Of a stretch of 36,877 nucleotides of DNA, positions 1 to 8,472 are shown in pieces. Under the pieces are notes generated by a model. That model was not told the origin of the DNA, made no database searches, and saw only the letters and a program-made list of their open reading frames with translations. The stretch comes from a bacterium. GTDB taxonomy: Bacteria; Bdellovibrionota_C; UBA2361; SZUA-149; JAEUWB01. A program made the translations under genes and the position numbers. Where the stretch lies: assembly GCA_016786595.1 (NCBI GenBank), contig JAEUWB010000022.1, forward strand, positions 1 through 36,877, read 5' to 3'. Each line of letters opens with the position of its first letter. Position 1 is the first letter of the stretch.

Positions 1-1
1 A

Positions 2-247
2 GTAGCTTTGCCGCTGGCGATGGCCTTTGCAATTTCCTCCGGCGTAGCCCCACAGGCTGGGATTTACTGCGCAATTTTCGCTGGCTTTATTATCTCAGCG
101 CTGGGCGGTTCTAAAACGCAAATTGGTGGTCCGACTGGAGCTTTTGTCGTTGTTGTATCAGCAATTGTAGCTAAGCATGGCCTGGATGACAACTACGATG
201 TTGATGTTTTTGTTGACGATGGGGCAAACGATTTTAATGAAGCCTGA
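2..247 (+). pseudogene. SulP-family anion transporter, internal fragment (broken)
   Basis: The frame is open from the window edge and reads VALPLAMAFAISSG, then ALGGSKTQIGGPTGAF. These are hallmark segments of the N-terminal membrane domain of SulP sulfate/bicarbonate permeases. Family members run to about 500 residues or more, but here the similarity stops after KHGLD, near base 188, and an acidic unrelated tail leads to a stop. A shifted frame opens nearby (198-350, 50 residues, MLMFLLTMGQ...), with one membrane-like segment and a cysteine-rich end (CCASGEC). I do not recognise that piece, and it does not look like the missing SulP continuation. The gene is therefore a 3'-truncated relic, possibly fused to other debris. 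Its true start lies outside the window. Confidence 0.75.
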
Positions 248-356
248 AGTGATTGCGAACTGGCAATATTTAATTCTAACGCTAGCATGCGCGGCGCTGA
301 GTGACCCGCTTGATGTTTGTTGCGCGTCAGGAGAGTGCAAAACGAAATAACATCAC

Positions 357-387
357 TCAGGCAGAGTCAATCTTGGACTCTGCCTGA
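357..387. terminator. Hairpin terminator between SulP relic and osmC-like gene
   Basis: A perfect 12-bp stem (TCAGGCAGAGTC with GACTCTGCCTGA) encloses a 7-base loop. It lies five bases beyond the stop of the leftward OsmC gene and just after the rightward remnant. Neither flank has a strong T run, so it may act as a modest bidirectional terminator. Confidence 0.6.
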
Positions 388-392
388 AAACT

Positions 393-827
393 TTAGTTTA
401 TCGTTAAATTTACAACTGTCGAATTGATTGTATTTTCTGACACTGGGCAGCGTGCTTCTACTTCATGCAGAAATTCTGCTTTCTGTTCAACGCTCAGATC
501 CGCATCAACATCCACTGTCAGCGCGATCTTCTGGAATCCTGCCCGCTCGCTAGTATTTTTGCCCATTAATACATCAGTATTAATATCCCCTTGAGTAGTG
601 ATTTTCATTCCCCTAAGGTTAATATTTTTCTGTTTGGCAACAATCCGTGCAATGCTTGAAATGCATCCTGCCAAAGATGCTAAATAATACTCAAGCGGTG
701 TTGGTCCCAGGTCTTGTCCACCGGTTGTAGTCGGTTGGTCGATGATGAAATTATGATTTCCGGCATGGCAATCAATTTTCATAGTTTGAGATAACTCAGT
801 TGTGACGGTTACGGTTTTATGTGGCAT
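393..827 (-). CDS. OsmC/Ohr-family protein
   Basis: This 144-residue protein has the OsmC layout. An N-terminal beta region is followed by GPTPLEYYLASLAGC, with a cysteine at about residue 55, and a second cysteine at about 127 in ARCPVSEN. In the family these two cysteines form the redox centre that reduces organic hydroperoxides; some relatives act on sulfur compounds instead. The full usual length is present. The start has a good ribosome site (CGGAGGAAAAG). The upstream microprotein gene ends 23 bases before this start, so the two are probably cotranscribed leftward from the shared promoter region near 1026-1059. The neighbouring ArsR regulator and SulP remnant hint at a sulfur or redox stress setting, which is inference. 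Confidence 0.85.
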   Translation of the reverse strand: MPHKTVTVTTELSQTMKIDCHAGNHNFIIDQPTTTGGQDLGPTPLEYYLASLAGCISSIARIVAKQKNINLRGMKITTQGDINTDVLMGKNTSERAGFQKIALTVDVDADLSVEQKAEFLHEVEARCPVSENTINSTVVNLTIN

Positions 828-850
828 TTGCTTTTCCTCCGATTAAAAAA

Positions 851-1006
851 TTAGCGCAAGAAATATGTAACTAGATAGATCGTCAACGCACAACCCCAGA
901 CTAGCAAGCAGGGTGAGCATGTCAGCTTAGATTTGCATGCACAAGTATTACCCTGACAGGGCTTTGAATTTGTGTTTTGGAGCTGGTTATTATCTTTGGG
1001 TTCCAT
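851..1006 (-). CDS. Cysteine-rich 51-residue membrane microprotein
   Basis: A short ORF starts at an ATG preceded by a clear ribosome site (AGAGGTAA) and ends 23 bases before the OsmC gene. The product has 51 residues. A polar N-terminus leads to a cysteine cluster (NTCACKSKLTCSPC) and then a hydrophobic stretch (LLVWGCALTIYLVTYFL) that could span the membrane. I do not recognise a family. The cysteines could bind a metal or take part in thiol chemistry alongside OsmC. Position, spacing and ribosome site support a real gene, but no homology claim is made. Confidence 0.55.
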   Translation of the reverse strand: MEPKDNNQLQNTNSKPCQGNTCACKSKLTCSPCLLVWGCALTIYLVTYFLR

Positions 1007-1025
1007 AGTTTTACCTCTTTACATA

Positions 1026-1059
1026 TATTACTACATAAGAATATAACCATATAGTAATA
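1026..1059. promoter_or_regulatory. Candidate ArsR operator in divergent promoter
   Basis: A perfect 8-bp inverted repeat (TATTACTA and TAGTAATA) extends imperfectly to about 11 bp per arm. It sits in the 76-bp A/T-rich gap between the leftward microprotein-OsmC pair and the rightward ArsR gene. ArsR/SmtB regulators typically bind such dyads over their own promoters, so this is the likely autoregulatory site for both directions. Confidence 0.55.
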
Positions 1060-1082
1060 CTAAAGCAAGTAAACTGAAAATC

Positions 1083-1388
1083 ATGAGAAAAAACCCAATT
1101 CGTCATTTAAAAGTGGATGATTTAGAAAAAGTAGCGCTTCGTTTTCGCTGTCTTGGGGAAGTCAGTAGGCTGCGCATAGTTCAATCCTTAATGGGAGGTG
1201 AAAAAAATGTCACTGAGATAGTTACCTTCACCGGACTAAGTCAGCCAAATGTTTCTCGGCATCTAACGCAGTTAGTTACTTCTCAGCTAATTGCCAAACG
1301 CAAATCTAGACAAAATGTCATCTATTCGATTCGCGATCGATCGTTAGCTGCAATTTGCTCAATTGTCTGCCAGAGTGTTAAAAGTTAG
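1083..1388 (+). CDS. ArsR/SmtB-family winged-helix regulator
   Basis: This 101-residue protein has the ArsR fold: FRCLGEVSRLRIVQSL (helix 1 region), then the recognition helix GLSQPNVSRHLTQLVTSQLI and a beta-wing around RKSRQNVIYSI. The classic metal motif ELCVCD is absent from helix 3, which reads KNVTEIVTF. Three cysteines remain, at about residues 23, 92 and 96. It may therefore sense through other cysteines, as persulfide- or redox-sensing members do, but this is inference. It is divergent from the microprotein-OsmC pair across a dyad that it probably binds. A DUF1428 gene follows 29 bases downstream, probably in the same transcript. Confidence 0.85.
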   Translation: MRKNPIRHLKVDDLEKVALRFRCLGEVSRLRIVQSLMGGEKNVTEIVTFTGLSQPNVSRHLTQLVTSQLIAKRKSRQNVIYSIRDRSLAAICSIVCQSVKS

Positions 1389-1417
1389 CATACATACCAA
1401 ATGAAAAAGGCAGAACT

Positions 1418-1777
1418 ATGAGCTACGTTGATAATTATATACTACCAATAGCTAAGAAAAATCTTGCTGCGTATAAACGCATGTCCAAAAAAGCCGGAAA
1501 AATCTGGAAAGAGCATGGTGCGCTAGCCTATAAGGAGTGCGTCGCGGAGGATATTAAGATCAAAGGACTGGGTCGATTTGATAAGACCCTCAAATGTAAA
1601 GCCAATGAAACTGTTGTCTTTGCCTATGTGCTCTATAAATCCCGCAAGCACAGAGACCTAGTCAATGCCAAAGTAATGAGCGATCCGAGACTACATAAAA
1701 TATGTAATCCACAAAACGTCCCTTTCGACGTTAAACGCATGGTTTATGGGGGCTTCAAGGCCTTTGTTGATCTTTAA
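1418..1777 (+). CDS. DUF1428 (YbaA-like) family protein
   Basis: This 119-residue protein starts MSYVDNYILP and contains KEHGALAYKECVAED, ANAKVMSDPR-like NAKVMSDPR, and the C-terminal signature PFDVKRMVYGGFKAFVDL. These match the DUF1428/YbaA family in order and in full length. The family adopts a ferredoxin-like alpha/beta-barrel fold; its biochemical role is not established. It lies 29 bases after the ArsR gene and is followed by a hairpin with a T run, so it probably closes that transcript. Confidence 0.85.
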   Translation: MSYVDNYILPIAKKNLAAYKRMSKKAGKIWKEHGALAYKECVAEDIKIKGLGRFDKTLKCKANETVVFAYVLYKSRKHRDLVNAKVMSDPRLHKICNPQNVPFDVKRMVYGGFKAFVDL

Positions 1778-1782
1778 AATTC

Positions 1783-1807
1783 AAGGAACACCCAGTCTTC
1801 CTTTTTT
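1783..1807 (+). terminator. Rho-independent terminator after DUF1428 gene
   Basis: A 6-bp stem AAGGAA/TTCCTT with a 9-base loop runs into a T stretch, six bases after the DUF1428 stop codon. A closely similar hairpin occurs at 7252-7274. Confidence 0.55.
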
Positions 1808-1897
1808 CACGAGTTACCGTAAAGGCTGACACCAGAATTTTCACCAGCATTTCCCGTGATTTGCCTAAAACATGCTAGGCATTTAAAACTTTCCTGC

Positions 1898-2872
1898 ATG
1901 AAAGTAGCATTCTTTAGCACTCATCAATTTGAGAGAAAATATTATCAAAGCACTGAGTCTGTGCAGTTTGTTTTTTTCGAAATGCAACTTAATCAGCAAA
2001 CTGCATCGCTTGCGGCTAATTGTTCGGCTGTTTGTGCTTTTGTGAGTGATGCGATTGACGCTGCAACTGTAAAGAAGCTTGCGGAGGTCGGGGTTGGGCT
2101 GATTGCGTTAAGAAGTGCTGGGTATAATCATGTCGATTTGAAAGCTTGCGCTCAGCATGGTGTGCGAGTTGTGCGTGTGCCTGCTTATTCTCCGCATGCG
2201 GTTGCTGAGCATGCTTTAGCTTTGTTGTTGTGTCTGAATCGAAAAATTCATCGGGCTTATAACAGAGTAAGGGAGTTAAATTTTTCTTTGGATGGATTAA
2301 TTGGATATGACCTTAACAAGAAAACGGTTGGGGTGATTGGAACGGGCAGTATTGGTTCTGTCTTTGGGAAGATCATGCAGGGGCTTGGTTGTGAGGTTGT
2401 TGCCTATGACAAAGTGCAGAATTCCGATTTTCAATTTCTTTCACTTGAGGAGCTATTTAGGGTATCAGATATTATTTCTTTGCATGTGCCGCTTAATCAA
2501 GAAACGCGTCATTTAATTAACGCGGAGTCGATTAGTTTGATGAAGCCTGGGGTAACGATTATCAATACTGGTAGAGGCGGTTTAATTGACACGCGAGCTT
2601 TGATTGCTGGGCTCAAGTCGAATCATATTGGTGGAGCGTGTTTGGATGTATACGAGGAGGAGGAAGGGATTTTCTTTTCTGATTTATCTCAGGCGGGGAT
2701 TTCTGATGACACGTTAGCGAGGCTATTGACGTTTCCTCAAGTGATTATTACGGCGCATCAGGCATTTTTAACGCATGAGGCTCTGGAGAATATTTCGACG
2801 ACGACGATTGAGAATATTCTTGCCTTTCAAAATAACAATGACGGCGCACTTACCAACGAAGTCCGAGCCTAG
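1898..2872 (+). CDS. D-lactate dehydrogenase-type 2-hydroxyacid dehydrogenase
   Basis: This is a 324-residue NAD-dependent D-2-hydroxyacid dehydrogenase that probably reduces pyruvate to D-lactate. The dinucleotide-binding motif is VIGTGSIG at about residues 146-153. The catalytic set is present: Arg226 in NTGRGGLID, Glu255 in DVYEEE and His287 in TAHQAF. The N-terminus MKVAFFSTHQFE is typical of fermentative D-LDHs, so the ATG at 1898 is chosen over an in-frame GTG at 1856 that would add 14 atypical residues. No strong ribosome site is visible. It belongs to the host side of the left boundary: repeat R1 begins about 80 bases downstream. Confidence 0.9.
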   Translation: MKVAFFSTHQFERKYYQSTESVQFVFFEMQLNQQTASLAANCSAVCAFVSDAIDAATVKKLAEVGVGLIALRSAGYNHVDLKACAQHGVRVVRVPAYSPHAVAEHALALLLCLNRKIHRAYNRVRELNFSLDGLIGYDLNKKTVGVIGTGSIGSVFGKIMQGLGCEVVAYDKVQNSDFQFLSLEELFRVSDIISLHVPLNQETRHLINAESISLMKPGVTIINTGRGGLIDTRALIAGLKSNHIGGACLDVYEEEEGIFFSDLSQAGISDDTLARLLTFPQVIITAHQAFLTHEALENISTTTIENILAFQNNNDGALTNEVRA

Positions 2873-2953
2873 GAAATTTACTTAGCCCGCTAAGAACCAG
2901 GATTCTTGCCCTTCATTTCCGAACCTAGCTGGCGCTCGTTAAATATCCCACGC

Positions 2954-3061
2954 TGGGGTGGAGTATCTGATGCCTCTAAAACCCTTGATTTTATTGGGTT
3001 TTATGAAATCGTGCATCCTTTTTGCATCCAATTTTGGGGTAATTCTGAAAGCTCCTGAAAT
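2954..3061. repeat. End repeat R1 (att-like core plus paired GCATCC sites)
   Basis: The block opens with TGGGGTGGAGTATCTGA and carries GCATCC at 3013 and 3024, 11 bp apart. It ends with a TCCTGAAA motif right at the stop of the 1143-residue gene. It aligns along its length with R2 (9152-9262) and at both ends with R3 (9976-10096). The opening resembles the CCA/acceptor end of the tRNA-His gene (TGGGGTGAGTGAT). I read it as an old left attachment end with integrase arm sites. Confidence 0.65.
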
Positions 3062-6000
3062 TTAAAGGTAACTGTTCATGCCAAATCTTAATAAAGCGTT
3101 CTTTAGCTTATTAGCAAGAGATTTCACTTTCGGATCTGAGCTTACTTCTCCAGCAACTATTAGTGGCTTTAAATTCCCATCTCGATATTCAATGACAATT
3201 CGTTGAACATCTCCCCCTTCAACAATGAGAAGAAGAGCCTCAAGCACTTCCAGTCGATACTGCTCGAAACCTTCAATCAAGACCTCAGATACTCTCATCA
3301 ACGGTTCAATCTGACCTGACGTTTTCTTTAACGTTAAGATGAGCCTATCAAGCATATCCTTACGTGGCAGGTATCCATCTACAACCCACCAACCGAACTC
3401 TTTAAGTTCCTGCACATCGCTTGAAGTAGACAAACGCCAATCCCAGAACTCTAAAAGACGATCAATGGGGGGAATATCACCTTGTGGCTCATCTGTATCT
3501 CGCTTTTGTAAAAACGTTGTGCCAACAAACGACACAATTCCAGCACGAGCAGACGAATCTTGCGTGTCAAAATACAATTGTAATTTCTGATCCGCTTGAG
3601 TTGTCCATCTAAAAAGGTATGCGACGGCTATTCTATCACCGATGTCGTGGACGACGTTATGACGATCTTTCCACGGAGGTGTAAACCTAGACAGTTTAGT
3701 TAAGAAATTATCTAAGCTCGGTTCCAGTTCAATATATACAGGTTTCCAAAACCGACCTCTAACGTACCCATCCCATGCCGCAAGTGCACATACGGAATCA
3801 TTGGAACTGAGAATCTCAATAATAATGGACTTTCCAGCTGAACGATCGAGATCATAGATCCAGGGTAAAAATTCCCCCGCAATGTACGACACCCAGAAAT
3901 CTGATTTGCCTCTTTGAATAATTTGCTTCGTTATTTGAGCTACATATTCTGATAGTTTTGTCGATTTATTTCGCTTCAACCACAATAGAAATGAAATACA
4001 AGCTCTATATCCCCAGCCTTGGGTTGTGTTTAAGGCGACATGCGAAGGTTCTGTATTATGTTCTTTGTAAAAATTTAAGTTTTCCTCTGATGGATCGGGA
4101 AATTGGCTGACGACTGAAAGAGCCGCCATCAGCTTAGGTAGTATTTCATCACTATATGGTAATAAGTTAAAACTAAAAATCGATTCAAAGAGTTCAGCTA
4201 TTGCCTGAAGAACCCCCGCCCATCCAACCGAAAGCACTTCGCGCTTAGAAAGTTCGGGGAGTGTATTGATATTTGCAGCCTCACAGATTTTTGAGGACAA
4301 CAAAATCATTGGAATTATATCAAATTTTTCCTTATTTCTGATTGCTTGCCTGACACCAGAAATGAAATGACAAAGGTAAGTAGGGTCAATTTTGGTGTCG
4401 AAGAACTTATCCGCGTGTTCGATGAATTTTATCGGATCTTGACTGACGACTTCGCCCAATGTTCTCGCTAGCCCAGCCATGGAATCGCCAAACCACTCCT
4501 TCTCTGGCTTCCAGGTCTTAAAATATTCCACTGCATCCTCGACCGAAGTGACTTTTAGTTGGTCTTGTGAAACTGGCGAGGTTGGTCCGCGCCAAGTAGT
4601 GGATACTTCGTCGTCATCAGAAATATCAGATGTGTCCTTTGGCTGAAATCTAATCAATCGATTTTTTTGATCGTCCGTGAGATGACGCCAAATTTTTCTG
4701 ATATATTTGGATTTCCAGTAATCGGCTACTTCTTGGTTGTCCTTGTAATCTGGATTACCATTTTCCACTTTGGCTAAAAATTCCGACCTTTCAGCTTCGA
4801 TCAATTCCGAAAAGATTTCTGGCAGTCTTTTCGAAATTTCTTTGCCGATCTTGATAGAATATAATGCATCACCCAATAGGAGTTTTTGCACTTCACCTTG
4901 CAACGATGTGCGATTGTCCATGACTACACACGCCCTGAGGCAGTCTCGTTCTTCATCTTCAGAAATAGAAGCTAGGAATGCATTAAGCTCTTGAATCAAG
5001 GGTTTTGTTCCTTCAGCTCTAGGACAGGAACAGTACTTTTTTATGCACAGCTCTAAGGTAGGCTGAATTAATTTCTCATGGGTATAAAGCTGAAAAGCTC
5101 TAATTCTTATTTCTTTGGAAGTTTCGTCATACTTTGTTTCACGTGCCTTAATAACCGCATCAAGCTTTCGTGTAAGTGCGTTAATAATGAAGCTCAAGTC
5201 GATCGTTGGTTGAACATTCTGAAGTTCATCCAAAACTTTACGAAGGTAGTACTCGTCCAAATATGGTCGACAACGTCCATCAGGATCGTCTAAGTCTTGA
5301 TCAAAATCTAAGAGTCCTTCTAAAAGAATGCCTGCATTCTTATATTGCCCTGAACGGACTAACAATTGCCAAAGCTCGACAGCTTCCATTGAAATCGTAT
5401 GAGCAATGTCAAACTGTAGCCACTTGTCTTTGACAAGCTTCTTAAGCATTGAAGCGACATCTAGCTTCTTTGCAATGGATTTTAGACACTCTAGTGTGTC
5501 GCGAAGCACCCAAGGATCTGAATTATTGGTAAAGGAGAATTCTGATATCACCTTAAAAACTTTATCTGGCACATCGTTCGCCACACGAATTAAATATCGT
5601 GAAGCTGCCCAGGCACATGAAGTGATTCGATCTTTTTCCCTAATTAATTGGGGAAGAGGCGCAAACCATCCAGCTTCAGCTAATGGTTCAATCCAGGTCG
5701 CATCTATTCTGTCCATAAAATAGTTGAATGATGCAGTCCACTGAAGAAGTACATCTAGTTTCCTTAATGCTTCTACAGACGGTTTTTCTTGCTTAATAAA
5801 CGCTTCAACCTTTGCAATTACAGATGACTGTTCCTCTATAATACCTGCTACTAGATCCTCTACTTGTTGAACTTTGTCATCCCATTCCTTTAGGACATCT
5901 CCAATAAGCCCTTTGCAGTGACATACATTTGTAAAGTAGCGCTGAATATCGGTGTATTTCTTTACAAAGGCATCTCTTCGCGCTTGATTGTTCCCCAATG

Positions 6001-6493
6001 GATCAATTTTATTTAAGACAGACTCAATTTTTTCTTTATTACTGGCTTCTTTGACTTCACTGTAGAGAAGCCAACATGCATACTTATATACAAAAGACTT
6101 ACTTAATCCTTGAATCTTCTCTAAAATTTCAAGCGAAATAATTCCCTTCCATTCAAGAGACTTTTCCTCACTATTAACAACAAATTTCGCGGCTAGTTCG
6201 TCTGGAACCTTTATCTCTGGAAATGATTCTTCAACGACAATTTTTTTCTCAACGTAAATATCCGTGCGTTTCCCCGGATAGAAAGCTTCTAGTAGCTCCC
6301 GAACTGCATGAGCTACTCCTATATACCAAAGCTCTTGCCTATTGGTTTTCGATTCGTAGCTGCACCACAGGTCAAAAAGCCCAACCAGATTATATCCCGA
6401 CCTTTTCTCAAAATCTGAAAGCAATTCCCGCAGCTTTCGCCCTCGTGGGCTTAAGGCTTCCTCCGTCGGTATCTTGGGCAATTCATCGGTCAT
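3062..6493 (-). CDS. Very large helical protein, unrecognised; candidate defence cargo
   Basis: This is an intact 1143-residue ORF with no signal peptide, no membrane segment and no Walker A, nuclease or methylase motif that I can find. It appears almost wholly alpha-helical, with many W/L-rich helix pairs resembling HEAT or ARM-type repeats. Recognisable stretches include NTTQGWGYRACISFLLWL and AAWDGYVRGRFW in the C-terminal third. An acidic linker (DTSDISDDDEV) divides the protein near residue 630. The start overlaps the stop of the truncated YgjP-like gene by ATGA, indicating translational coupling. The gene ends directly at repeat R1. Position equivalent to the SIR2-KAP cargo of the intact element suggests a phage-defence role, possibly as a sensor or scaffold. 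That is inference; no function is assigned. Confidence 0.7.
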   Translation of the reverse strand: MTDELPKIPTEEALSPRGRKLRELLSDFEKRSGYNLVGLFDLWCSYESKTNRQELWYIGVAHAVRELLEAFYPGKRTDIYVEKKIVVEESFPEIKVPDELAAKFVVNSEEKSLEWKGIISLEILEKIQGLSKSFVYKYACWLLYSEVKEASNKEKIESVLNKIDPLGNNQARRDAFVKKYTDIQRYFTNVCHCKGLIGDVLKEWDDKVQQVEDLVAGIIEEQSSVIAKVEAFIKQEKPSVEALRKLDVLLQWTASFNYFMDRIDATWIEPLAEAGWFAPLPQLIREKDRITSCAWAASRYLIRVANDVPDKVFKVISEFSFTNNSDPWVLRDTLECLKSIAKKLDVASMLKKLVKDKWLQFDIAHTISMEAVELWQLLVRSGQYKNAGILLEGLLDFDQDLDDPDGRCRPYLDEYYLRKVLDELQNVQPTIDLSFIINALTRKLDAVIKARETKYDETSKEIRIRAFQLYTHEKLIQPTLELCIKKYCSCPRAEGTKPLIQELNAFLASISEDEERDCLRACVVMDNRTSLQGEVQKLLLGDALYSIKIGKEISKRLPEIFSELIEAERSEFLAKVENGNPDYKDNQEVADYWKSKYIRKIWRHLTDDQKNRLIRFQPKDTSDISDDDEVSTTWRGPTSPVSQDQLKVTSVEDAVEYFKTWKPEKEWFGDSMAGLARTLGEVVSQDPIKFIEHADKFFDTKIDPTYLCHFISGVRQAIRNKEKFDIIPMILLSSKICEAANINTLPELSKREVLSVGWAGVLQAIAELFESIFSFNLLPYSDEILPKLMAALSVVSQFPDPSEENLNFYKEHNTEPSHVALNTTQGWGYRACISFLLWLKRNKSTKLSEYVAQITKQIIQRGKSDFWVSYIAGEFLPWIYDLDRSAGKSIIIEILSSNDSVCALAAWDGYVRGRFWKPVYIELEPSLDNFLTKLSRFTPPWKDRHNVVHDIGDRIAVAYLFRWTTQADQKLQLYFDTQDSSARAGIVSFVGTTFLQKRDTDEPQGDIPPIDRLLEFWDWRLSTSSDVQELKEFGWWVVDGYLPRKDMLDRLILTLKKTSGQIEPLMRVSEVLIEGFEQYRLEVLEALLLIVEGGDVQRIVIEYRDGNLKPLIVAGEVSSDPKVKSLANKLKNALLRFGMNSYL

Positions 6494-7128
6494 TGATATG
6501 CCCCCAACGACCGATTTAACTCAGCACGATAACTCCGCCACCTCGGCATCACGCGATCTAGGTGGGCGATAAAACGATCATTGTGCTTACGCTCAAGCAG
6601 ATGAACCAATTCATGAACGATCACATACTCAAGGCATCTGTCGTCTTTCTTGGATAATTCAAGATTGAAAAGAACTCGTTTGGTCTTAGGATTGCAAGAA
6701 CCCCACTTGGTTTTCATCTGACGAATAGACCAAGACTTTACTTGCACACCTAGCTGCTCTTCCCATTTACTTAAAATTGGCTCGATCCGATTCTTTAAGT
6801 CCCGCCGAACCCATTCGGTAAATACAAGCTGCTTATGGGATTTAGAGGTTCCTTTTTTCAGTAAAAGATTGATTCGGGATTTTCCTTGGATTGATACCTT
6901 TGAAGGTAATTTGTGATGCACGACATTTAAGCGGTAACGAATGCCCCGAAAAAGTACACTTTCGCCCGACACAAACTTAGGTGGGTTTTGCCGTTCTTGA
7001 TTCTCAAAGCTACGAATCTGTTTCTTTATCCAAGGTAGCCCTATAACCGTGCCAGCCTCTTTTGTAACTTCCAATAATCCCTCAGTTTTTAATAAGATCA
7101 CTATTTCGGTCTCGCTGCAAATTTGCAA
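6490..7128 (-). pseudogene. 5'-truncated copy of YgjP-like zinc metalloprotease
   Basis: Residues from about 31 onward match the intact copy at 13433-14158 with only about 13 differences in 182 positions. They include the zinc motif HELVHLLERKHNDRF. Before that, similarity ends sharply at about base 7038. The first 30 codons are unrelated, and the only available start is a TTG without a convincing ribosome site. The protein therefore lacks the N-terminal strand region of the family. Its stop overlaps the ATG of the 1143-residue gene (ATGA). It is probably the stump left when the rest of an older restriction operon was deleted, though a shortened protein could still be made. Confidence 0.75.
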
Positions 7129-7251
7129 ATTTAGGCCCTAGTCTAACATTTTCAACCTTGCACTACTACACTAGAGAGGCGCTGTGAAAGGTGACACTGT
7201 GAAATGCAGCACCGTAAGAGGCATACTGCGAAACATTTCGCCTCAGGTTTT

Positions 7252-7274
7252 GGAAGATCCCGGTCTTCCTTTTT
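7252..7274 (+). terminator. Orphan rho-independent terminator
   Basis: A perfect 6-bp stem GGAAGA/TCTTCC with a 6-base loop is followed by TTTTT. No rightward gene precedes it: the preceding 4 kb is the leftward element remnant. It resembles the hairpin at 1783-1807. It may mark the end of a host gene removed when the remnant formed. Confidence 0.5.
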
Positions 7275-7366
7275 CTAAAGCAAAGAATCTTGCAGCTATT
7301 TTACTAGCCTAAATCACCGGTATGACTTAATCCTCCTAGCCGCTACCGACTCAAACACCCTCAAGA

Positions 7367-8104
7367 CTAGAAGAATTTTTTAACCAACAAATCAACAGCC
7401 ATGCCAATCGAAACAATTACAATCACAGGTCGCACCCACTTCGCTCCAAACCGCAAAACCAATCCTGCACCCAAATAACCACCAATCAGTTGCCCCGCAC
7501 CAAGCGCTAACCCGGGCAACAATAAAACATGGCCATCCAGAGCTAAAACAATTAGCGCAGAGACACCAGAAGCGAAATCGACGATCTTCGTTCGAGCGGT
7601 AGCTTCACGAATATTTAAACCAAGCAGCAAAACAAACGCTGCCATATAAAAGCTAGCTGAACCAACACCAAAGAAACCGTCATAGCCAGCAATGGCCGGC
7701 ACAACGAACAATGCAAAATATCGATTACTAATGCGCGGATGCGAACTTTGATTTGTAATGCGGCTACTATACGAAAAATAGATCGCAGAAAAAATTAACA
7801 AAAACGGAATTATCGCTTGCAAAGCCGCGCTACTGAGATGCGTCAAGAAATACGCCCCACTACTTCCTGCAAGCATTGCAGCAATCACTAGCGGTGCAAT
7901 TTCCCTCCATTCATTCAACCCCGCACGTTCAAAACGCACAATTGCCGCAACCGCGCCAAATGCATATTGGAATTTACTCGTTGCTATTGCCTGTAGTGGC
8001 GTTAGGCCGTAAAAAATTAAGGTTGGCAGTGAAATCAAACCGCTACCACCAGCTGAAGCCTCAATCAGCCCGGCAAAAATTCCAATGCAAAACAAAATTA
8101 ACAT
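7367..8104 (-). CDS. TauE/SafE-family membrane permease
   Basis: About 245 residues, nearly all hydrophobic, with roughly eight predicted membrane segments. The N-terminal motif GLIEASAGGSGLISLPTL and the mid-protein ATSKFQ and GYDGFFGVGSASFYM are characteristic of TauE/SafE (DUF81) transporters. These export or import sulfur-containing organic anions or are of unknown substrate. The ATG at 8104 fits the first membrane helix; an in-frame TTG at 8134 would add ten polar residues. The gene stands alone between the element remnant and a divergent small membrane protein. No operon partner shows its substrate. Confidence 0.85.
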   Translation of the reverse strand: MLILFCIGIFAGLIEASAGGSGLISLPTLIFYGLTPLQAIATSKFQYAFGAVAAIVRFERAGLNEWREIAPLVIAAMLAGSSGAYFLTHLSSAALQAIIPFLLIFSAIYFSYSSRITNQSSHPRISNRYFALFVVPAIAGYDGFFGVGSASFYMAAFVLLLGLNIREATARTKIVDFASGVSALIVLALDGHVLLLPGLALGAGQLIGGYLGAGLVLRFGAKWVRPVIVIVSIGMAVDLLVKKFF

Positions 8105-8159
8105 GAATTTCTTTATTCCATTCTTGCGCAACAATTACTATGATAGTTCCGGCATCACT

Positions 8160-8381
8160 ATGCAAAACAAGCTTTATTATAGTTTGAAAATCTTCTTTAG
8201 CGCGCTTTTTGCGGTAGGGGGAGCATACTTATCTTGGCAGTCTTGGGAGCTCTGGCAGAAAGTTTCTCAAAGCTCCGCTAGCCCGGGAGCGATTATCCTA
8301 ATCGCCTTGCCCTTTTTCTTTGGATTTTTTTCACTCCTGGGATGGATTGCACTATTTACGATATTCACTAGTAAGGAGTAA
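8160..8381 (+). CDS. Small two-helix membrane protein, unknown
   Basis: A 73-residue product from the ATG at 8160 has two hydrophobic segments: LKIFFSALFAVGGAYLSW, and IILIALPFFFGFFSLLGWIALFTIF. A tryptophan-rich loop joins them. It is divergent from the TauE-like gene and precedes the NADP-dependent reductase by about 90 bases. An upstream ATG at 8085 would overlap the TauE-like gene and is less likely. The ribosome site is weak. I do not recognise a family. Confidence 0.5.
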   Translation: MQNKLYYSLKIFFSALFAVGGAYLSWQSWELWQKVSQSSASPGAIILIALPFFFGFFSLLGWIALFTIFTSKE

Positions 8382-8472
8382 TAACGAAGGCAGTCATGAA
8401 TTCTAACTCGCTCCAGATAGGAAAATTGAGTAGATCATCAATAGCATCGAGTAAAACTTTGGAGACTTGCTT

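Noticed and set aside
7184-7312. Open rightward frame of 42 residues starting at a GTG after GAGAGG
   Set aside because: No recognisable motif, and the terminator hairpin at 7252-7274 lies inside it, so a chance frame over non-coding DNA is more likely.
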